6,663 nucleotides of DNA from Flavobacteriaceae bacterium UBA5079 (lineage in GTDB: Bacteria; Bacteroidota; Bacteroidia; Flavobacteriales; Flavobacteriaceae). The stretch is from positions 1-6,663 of the forward strand of contig DIAL01000103.1 in NCBI GenBank assembly GCA_002414705.1. The letters are read 5' to 3'. Positions 1-3,353 of this stretch are shown one piece after another. A program made the translations under genes and the position numbers. Within the stretch, counting starts at the first letter, position 1, and every line of letters starts with the position of its first letter. Below the pieces are notes generated by a model. It worked only from the letters and a program-made list of their open reading frames with translations. It made no database searches and was not told where the DNA came from.

Positions 1-34
1 GTGTTCTCACAATTTAAAGTGTAGCCTATTATTG

Positions 35-253
35 TTATTGTTTAAAACTGTTTTTTAAAAGTTTGAAATTTGTATTAGTAAAGGCAAATATTTTAAAAAC
101 AAAGCCAAGACCATAAATGCCTACTAAAGCAATCACTCCATATTTTGCTATTTTAAAAGCTTTACTTTCATATAAATCGTTTAGCATTTCTTTTTTTGTT
201 TCGTTAACTAAATTGTACTTCTTTCTCATTGTTTTTGTTTTTATTGTTTTCAT
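35..253 (-). CDS. Small single-span membrane protein, 72 aa, unknown function
   Basis: I do not recognise a family. The protein has a lysine-rich, probably cytoplasmic N-terminus (residues 1-35) and one hydrophobic span at about residues 39-60 (core YGVIALVGIYGLGFVF). A short basic tail (FKLLKNSFKQ) follows. The ATG at 253 overlaps the end of the upstream 75-aa gene by 50 bases; a second in-frame ATG at 229 would cut the overlap to 26 bases, and either is possible. It is the last visible gene of the leftward transcription unit that begins with the excisionase-like gene. A small one-span protein downstream of a rolling-circle-type Rep is the kind of protein expected in filamentous or other ssDNA phages (coat or membrane-channel component), but that is inference from size, topology and position only. 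Confidence 0.65.
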   Translation of the reverse strand: MKTIKTKTMRKKYNLVNETKKEMLNDLYESKAFKIAKYGVIALVGIYGLGFVFKIFAFTNTNFKLLKNSFKQ

Positions 254-431
254 TTAATATTATAGCAGCAATGGCTAGACCAATAGTTGCTACCCCAAAT
301 ATTATTGTTATAATGCGTTCTGTTTTTAATTCTGCTATGATTTCATCATTTCTTATTGGAAATACATCATTATGAATGATGTGAAATCTGTTTAAATCAA
401 TTGTTTTCATATAAAAAAAATTTAGTTTCAT
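204..431 (-). CDS. Small single-span membrane protein, 75 aa, unknown function
   Basis: No family recognised. A polar N-terminal half of about 40 residues is followed by one clear transmembrane segment (about residues 41-60, core IITIIFGVATIGLAIAAIIL). A short Asn/Lys/Glu-rich tail ends the protein. The start at 431 lies inside the end of the upstream 121-aa gene (35-base overlap) and has an A-rich upstream stretch; a second ATG at 410 (MKTIDLN) shortens the overlap to 14 bases but follows a T-run. Its own 3' end overlaps the next gene, so the three genes 121-75-72 aa are tightly packed and probably translationally coupled. The bases around the second ATG (11 bases at 400-410) are identical to those at the start of the next gene (243-253). 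Topology resembles small phage membrane or coat proteins, but there is no sequence signature to prove it. Confidence 0.65.
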   Translation of the reverse strand: MKLNFFYMKTIDLNRFHIIHNDVFPIRNDEIIAELKTERIITIIFGVATIGLAIAAIILNENNKNKNNEKEVQFS

Positions 432-762
432 TATTATTTACTTTGTAAAATGCATATTCATAGAGCCCATAAAATGAATTGGTGTTATTTGTTACGATAT
501 GCGTGAGATATTTAAAATTATATCCTTGACCTCTTAAAAAATTATCATTGACTTGTATTTCATTTTTATCATTGATGATTTTTTTTATTATCATGTAGTT
601 ATTAAAGAGTAGGTTATTAATCTTATTTAATTTTTGCCTCAAGTTTTTATACTTTTTATTATGAAATGCAATTCTGTTTTTATCACATGAGAAAATTTGA
701 TTACTTCTTTTAGGAATAAATTTTTTACCATCATAAGGGCATCTTTTTATTAAGTTTTCCAT
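397..762 (-). CDS. Zinc-ribbon-like small protein with degenerate metal ligands, 121 aa
   Basis: The N-terminus (residues 8-38) has the layout of the small treble-clef/zinc-ribbon proteins common in Bacteroidota mobile DNA. These usually read C-x2-C-G-x2-F-x-P-x-R, then a second Cys pair followed by R and a HNKK-like segment. Here the spacing residues are kept (C8, G12, F15, P17, R19, Q22, R30, HNKK at 34-37). The expected second Cys of the first pair is D11, and the second knuckle reads SCDKNR, so only C8 and C26 remain. The central part (residues 38-75) is basic and helical. The C-terminal part contains LRGQGYNFKYLTHI and an aromatic YEYAFYKV segment, which I recall from the C-terminal half of the same kind of protein. 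It lies 47 bases downstream of the Rep-like gene and overlaps the next gene, so it is in the same operon. Nucleic-acid binding is possible, but function is unknown. Confidence 0.65.
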   Translation of the reverse strand: MENLIKRCPYDGKKFIPKRSNQIFSCDKNRIAFHNKKYKNLRQKLNKINNLLFNNYMIIKKIINDKNEIQVNDNFLRGQGYNFKYLTHIVTNNTNSFYGLYEYAFYKVNNNETKFFLYENN

Positions 763-770
763 ATTGCTAA

Positions 771-802
771 TTGTTTAAAATTGTTTTAAAACGCTTTAAA
801 GT
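771..802. repeat. Short iteron-like tandem repeat between rep-like and 121-aa genes
   Basis: Three adjacent 10-11 base units follow one another on the plus strand: TTGTTTAAAA (771-780), TTGTTTTAAAA (781-791) and CGCTTTAAAG (792-801). Each has a TTTAAA core, so the cores face the same side of the helix. The array fills most of the 47-base gap just downstream of the Rep-like gene. The unit TTGTTTAAAA recurs at 38-47 and TTTAAAGTGT (796-805) recurs at 13-22. It could be a protein-binding array (Rep or a regulator), but in such AT-rich DNA chance remains a serious alternative. Confidence 0.35.
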
Positions 803-809
803 GTTTTGG

Positions 810-1415
810 TTATATAATTGTTTTATACTTGATTGATTTGTTATAAGTTCTTTTACGGAAACCTCTTTCATAAACTTTCTTTTTTTTGAGATATGTTTTA
901 AATGCATCGGGATTATTGATAAAACTGCTATATATTTTATTTTTTTTAAACTTGTATTTTAAGAATTTTGGCAGACTTTGGTTTTTAACATCTATTTTTT
1001 CATAAGCTAATACCAAATGAAAATGTCTTTTGTTATTATCACCAACATCTATTATCCATATATAGCCTAGAACTGAAAACAAAGTATTTATGCATTTTTG
1101 TTTAATACCTTGAATAACTAAATTTAAAGGGAAGCTTTTAGTATCTGGAAAAGAGCTTTCTATTAAAGTGTATTTCTTTTCATTATAAACATTGAAAAAG
1201 TTATCAATCATTTTATTTCGTTTTCGTTTTATATAATCCACATCATTAAATTTAATTTTATTACCACTTGTCTCATCAACAAGTAAATAGTCGAATTTGG
1301 GTTCTTTAGGGTCATTAATAATAGGTTTGTGGCCTTCTGAAATAGGTGTTTTATATTTAAACTTATAATTTCTTTTGTATGACTCCGAAAATGATGTTTT
1401 ATGATTGTTTTGCAT
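810..1415 (-). CDS. Putative HUH-family rolling-circle replication initiator (Rep-like), 201 aa
   Basis: Likely a single-tyrosine HUH endonuclease that would nick one strand at a replication origin and become covalently attached to the 5' end. The visible evidence is a hydrophobic strand YIWIIDV (residues 118-124) leading to RHFHLVLAY. There H131-F132-H133 forms the metal-binding His-hydrophobic-His motif (codons at 1023-1025 and 1017-1019). About 40 residues later YLKK provides a Y175-x-x-K178 motif (Y codon at 891-893), followed by a basic RGFRKRTYNKS segment like the arginine/aromatic tail after the catalytic Tyr in phage and plasmid Reps. A classical motif I (FxTLT) is not clear; KYTLIESSF at 81-89 may be its remnant. 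At 201 residues it is shorter than most Reps and has no helicase domain. The ATG at 1415 follows the excisionase-like gene by 68 bases with no obvious promoter, suggesting co-transcription. The family call rests on motifs only. Confidence 0.6.
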   Translation of the reverse strand: MQNNHKTSFSESYKRNYKFKYKTPISEGHKPIINDPKEPKFDYLLVDETSGNKIKFNDVDYIKRKRNKMIDNFFNVYNEKKYTLIESSFPDTKSFPLNLVIQGIKQKCINTLFSVLGYIWIIDVGDNNKRHFHLVLAYEKIDVKNQSLPKFLKYKFKKNKIYSSFINNPDAFKTYLKKKKVYERGFRKRTYNKSIKYKTII

Positions 1416-1483
1416 GGTTTTAAGTTTAGTTAATGAGTTATATAGTCGTTATGGATATAGCTTCCGATATAAACTGGTTAATT

Positions 1484-1699
1484 CTATATGAAAAGTGGCT
1501 TTGGTGAGTTTATTATATCTGACGAAAGTGATTCTTTGGCAATAATAACTCTTTGAGAACCTAATTTTTTTGCATAAACCCTACCATTTTTTATGTATCT
1601 ATCAATGGTTCTTTCTGTGAGGGTTGTCAGTTTTGCAGCTTTTCGCCTTGTTACCCACGTTGCATTTTTTTTTATGTATTTTATTTCTGCTCTATCCAT
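1484..1699 (-). CDS. Excisionase-like MerR-type helix-turn-helix DNA-binding protein, 71 aa
   Basis: This small protein consists almost only of an HTH_17/excisionase-type winged helix. Numbering from ATG 1699, WVTRRKAAKLTTLTERTIDR (about residues 14-33) is helix-turn-helix. YIKNGRVYAKKLGSQRVIIAKESL (about 34-57) corresponds to the second helix, wing and closing strand of the family pattern (TxxEAAxxLxVSxRTVxRxIxxGxLxAxKxGxxxxIxxxxL). Such proteins serve as recombination directionality factors or small repressors in phages, conjugative elements and plasmids. I take ATG 1699 as start: the frame opens further to a TTG at 1720, but that TTG is the last part of the promoter box TAAATTTG. It is the first gene of the leftward Rep operon. 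Whether it bends DNA for excision or regulates rep cannot be told from the sequence. Confidence 0.75.
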   Translation of the reverse strand: MDRAEIKYIKKNATWVTRRKAAKLTTLTERTIDRYIKNGRVYAKKLGSQRVIIAKESLSSDIINSPKPLFI

Positions 1700-1717
1700 A
1701 TCGATTAATTTATAAGG

Positions 1718-1725
1718 CAAATTTA
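1718..1725 (-). promoter_or_regulatory. Bacteroidota-type -7 promoter box of the xis-rep operon
   Basis: The minus strand reads TAAATTTG, an exact match to the Bacteroidota -7 consensus TAnnTTTG, ending 18 bases before ATG 1699. A TTTG lies 15 bases upstream of the box, closer than the usual 19-21, so the -33 element is imperfect. The position just downstream of the terminator hairpin at 1761-1810 supports an independent transcription unit starting here. Confidence 0.5.
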
Positions 1726-1760
1726 TTTGATAATCACAAACAAAATCGATTTAGAACACA

Positions 1761-1810
1761 AAAAAGCGGGTGATTTTATTTTTTTAAAAATAAAAAATCA
1801 CCCGCTTTTT
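1761..1810 (-). terminator. Strong bidirectional hairpin terminator after the 340-aa gene
   Basis: A perfect 17-bp inverted repeat: AAAAAGCGGGTGATTTT (1761-1777) pairs with AAAATCACCCGCTTTTT (1794-1810), around a 16-base A/T-only centre that can pair partly. Read on the minus strand the stem is followed by six T (complement of 1760-1765), giving a textbook intrinsic terminator 19 bases after the stop codon of the 340-aa gene. A T-run also follows on the plus strand, so it could work both ways. A role as a folded origin signal in a single-stranded form is an alternative, because it lies just upstream of the xis-rep operon. Confidence 0.85.
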
Positions 1811-1828
1811 AGAATAGTTAAAATTTTT

Positions 1829-2851
1829 TCACTCTTGTTTTTTTATGTTTTTTCTGAAGTACCTAAAAAAGTCGGTGAGGTTTCTGTTTTCCAAAATAGA
1901 TTTTTCATTGTAAAAAATGGGAATTTGAATGTGCTTTAGAATGGGTAGAAGTATTTTGGATTTTTTATGTTGTGAAAGTGAGGGGATAAACTCTATGGAA
2001 TTTGTAATTGCATTAAAAACCATTAACTCTCTATTTCTCTTTCTGTCGAAATGCTTTAGTTCGTCAATTTTTATTGAAATTTCTTCTTTATCTTTAGCTT
2101 TAAACAAGGTAGATAATTTTTCTCTATCGTAAACATTAGAATCGATACTGGATATTAGTAGTCCTATTTTAAAATTATCTTCATATTTCCTAAAACTAAA
2201 ATAGCTATGATGCGTTTTATCCTTTGAGGAATATACGGCTTCTGCGAGTTCTAAAAATGTGTTTTTGTGTAAAATTTCAATTAAATCGGTTATTAATTTA
2301 GATTTATTAAAATTAGCGACATCTGTATTTTTTTCGATTTTTTCAATTTGAGAATTAATAACTGAAAATTTGATTCTTGTATTTACAATTGAAAGGAACT
2401 TATCAATATCATTAAATTTATCAAGACTGTCTTTTAAATCGTCTTTATTTATTAAATCGATATCCGAATTGCATATTCGAATATAATTTAATGTGAAATA
2501 ATAAATTAAATTGATTGAATTATTTGTTGAAATATAATAAAGTAGGTCTTCCTTGGTTAATTTCCGTTTTCTCTTATTTAGTAAGTAAACAACATTTTTA
2601 GTTTTATTTTCTATGTCTTTAATTTTTTCTTCTTTCTGTTTTGCAGTCATTTTCCGACTGTTCAAATCAAAATCTAAATTTGAGTCAGTGAGTTCTGCTA
2701 CAGCTTCAGCAACTGTGTCTTTGGAGCCTGTTTTGGGTTTTGAATGTATTTTTATGTCATTCCAAAGCTGTTTAAAATTATTGTATTTTTTATTTTCAAA
2801 AGAAAAAAACAAATCTATTGGGAATGAATAATTTATTTTATATTTTGACAT
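1829..2851 (-). CDS. Unrecognised 340-aa protein next to tRNA-Arg; possible element cargo
   Basis: I do not recognise a family. The protein is soluble-looking, with no signal peptide or membrane span, and highly charged. Residues 1-35 contain two aromatic stretches (INYSFPIDLFFSF). Residues 40-65 are Ala/Ser/Asp-rich and probably a linker. Residues 66-100 are Lys/Glu-rich and probably helical or coiled (KQKEEKIKDIENKTKN). The rest alternates helical segments such as DLLYYISTNNSINLIYYFTL and a THHSYFSFRKYEDNFKIGLL stretch (213-232). I looked for integrase, HUH, RteC, nuclease and ATPase signatures and saw none. It is the gene nearest the tRNA 3' end, transcribed toward the element interior. 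It has its own intrinsic terminator, so it is expressed separately from the xis-rep operon. Such isolated boundary genes in phages and integrative elements are often accessory (immunity, defence, lysogenic conversion), but that is inference from position. Confidence 0.75.
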   Translation of the reverse strand: MSKYKINYSFPIDLFFSFENKKYNNFKQLWNDIKIHSKPKTGSKDTVAEAVAELTDSNLDFDLNSRKMTAKQKEEKIKDIENKTKNVVYLLNKRKRKLTKEDLLYYISTNNSINLIYYFTLNYIRICNSDIDLINKDDLKDSLDKFNDIDKFLSIVNTRIKFSVINSQIEKIEKNTDVANFNKSKLITDLIEILHKNTFLELAEAVYSSKDKTHHSYFSFRKYEDNFKIGLLISSIDSNVYDREKLSTLFKAKDKEEISIKIDELKHFDRKRNRELMVFNAITNSIEFIPSLSQHKKSKILLPILKHIQIPIFYNEKSILENRNLTDFFRYFRKNIKKQE

Positions 2852-2874
2852 AAGGAAAATATTATCGTTGTTTT

Positions 2875-2893
2875 TGTCACAAATCTGTCACAA
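2875..2893 (-). repeat. Two direct copies of TTGTGACA, one helical turn apart
   Basis: On the minus strand TTGTGACA occurs at 2893-2886 and again at 2882-2875, an 11-base period. The pair lies 24 bases upstream of the ATG of the 340-aa gene and just beyond the tRNA terminator. Phased direct repeats here could be an operator for that gene or recombinase/excisionase arm sites at the element edge. The sequence alone does not decide between these, and two copies of 8 bases is modest evidence. Confidence 0.35.
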
Positions 2894-2898
2894 TAATA

Positions 2899-2943
2899 TA
2901 AAAAAAAATCTTCAATTCCCTATATATAAGGGAATCAAAGATT
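2899..2943 (-). terminator. Intrinsic terminator of tRNA-Arg
   Basis: The arms are AATCTTCAATTCCCT (2907-2921) and AGGGAATCAAAGATT (2929-2943) with an ATATATA loop. They form a 15-bp stem with two G-U type positions when read as minus-strand RNA, followed by a run of T (complement of the A-run up to 2908). It lies seven bases past the end of the tRNA. The tRNA therefore still has a working transcription end, either original or restored by an inserted element. Confidence 0.8.
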
Positions 2944-2950
2944 TTAGTAG

Positions 2951-3024
2951 TGACCTCGACTGGATTCAAACCAGTAACCTCTTGAGCCGTAATCAAGTGC
3001 GCTATTCAGTTGCGCCACGAGGCC
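2951..3024 (-). tRNA. tRNA-Arg (anticodon ACG)
   Basis: The complement folds into a complete 74-base cloverleaf. The acceptor GGCCTCG pairs with CGAGGTC (one G-U), and the D-stem is GCGC/GCGC. The anticodon stem CTTGA/TCAAG encloses the loop TTACGGC, giving anticodon ACG (2990-2988). The variable loop is AGGTT, and the T-stem ACTGG/CCAGT encloses TTTGAAT. The discriminator base is A, and CCA is not encoded. ACG is normally edited to ICG to read CGU, CGC and CGA. It has its own promoter upstream and terminator downstream. Its 3' end faces the left part of the window, where the foreign-looking genes begin, so it is a likely integration target. Confidence 0.97.
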
Positions 3025-3037
3025 TTTTTTGTGGGTG

Positions 3038-3069
3038 CAAATATATTTGTTTTTATATTATATGCCAAA
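3038..3069 (-). promoter_or_regulatory. Promoter of tRNA-Arg (TTTG-N20-TATATTTG)
   Basis: The minus strand carries TTTG (3069-3066), exactly 20 bases, then TATATTTG (3045-3038). This matches the Bacteroidota primary sigma factor consensus of -33 TTTG and -7 TAnnTTTG at ideal spacing. The box ends 13 bases before the first base of the tRNA, leaving room for a leader of a few bases. Confidence 0.8.
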
Positions 3070-3080
3070 TAAAATGTCAA

Positions 3081-3233
3081 TTAATCTAAAGCATTTTTTG
3101 TGACATATAATTTCCAGCCAAAAATAGCCATTTGGAATTTACTGGCTTTGCTCAAATCCAAGCCTCGTTTTGTATAACTAGGTAATATGACTTTGTTTAT
3201 TTTTGCTAATAACTTAAAGATTTGCTTTCTCAT
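3081..3233 (-). CDS. Conserved-looking flavobacterial small basic protein, 50 aa
   Basis: The minus strand from ATG 3233 to TAA 3081 encodes a 50-residue basic protein. It begins MRKQIFKLLAKINKVILPSY, continues with TKRGLDLSKASKFQMAIFGW, and ends KLYVTKNALD. The pattern (basic N-terminus, LAKINK-ILPS-T, LDLSKAS, then AI-GW-YVT--ALD at the extreme C-terminus) matches, from memory, a short protein seen across Flavobacteriaceae. That protein is sometimes mislabelled SsrA-binding protein; real SmpB is about 150 residues, so that name should not be used. Function is unknown. It sits 56 bases upstream of the tRNA-Arg, with the tRNA promoter between them, and is divergent from the nuclease gene. A weak -7-like TAGTTTTA lies just upstream. 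The coherent codon frame over a gap otherwise empty of genes supports a real gene. Confidence 0.75.
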   Translation of the reverse strand: MRKQIFKLLAKINKVILPSYTKRGLDLSKASKFQMAIFGWKLYVTKNALD

Positions 3234-3330
3234 ATGTCTGCTAAAACTATTATTTGATTCAATTTTAGTACTAAATGTTAAATTTAAGGATTTAATAATC
3301 TATAAAATAATTTATCCTAAAGTAGTTCCT

Positions 3331-3338
3331 TACATTTG
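3331..3338 (+). promoter_or_regulatory. -7 promoter box of the secreted nuclease gene
   Basis: TACATTTG matches TAnnTTTG exactly and ends 15 bases before ATG 3354. No good -33 TTG is visible at 19-21 bases upstream (the region reads ATAATTTATCC). The last three bases of the box form a TTG in frame with the nuclease, which could be mistaken for its start codon; transcription should begin downstream of it. Confidence 0.55.
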
Positions 3339-3353
3339 CAAAAACCCCTTCAT

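Noticed and set aside
1..34. Possible second attachment site at the left edge
   Set aside because: The bases show no copy of the tRNA-Arg 3' end or of its terminator.
1727..2132. Plus-strand open frames at 1727-1939 and 1929-2132
   Set aside because: They run through the terminator hairpin and antisense to the 340-aa gene, with low-complexity Phe/Leu/Ser-rich translations; they are shadows.
1829..2851. RteC-like or integrase identity for the 340-aa protein
   Set aside because: I could not find the R-H-R-Y integrase residues or the C-terminal RteC pattern; position near a tRNA alone is not enough.
3098..3105. A third TTGTGACA copy to the right of the tRNA, in opposite orientation
   Set aside because: It lies inside the 50-aa gene, where it encodes the conserved-looking YVT segment, so coincidence is more likely than an attachment arm site.
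3112..3137. Inverted repeat around TTCCA...TGGAA
   Set aside because: The arms are short and imperfect and the stretch is coding for the 50-aa protein.
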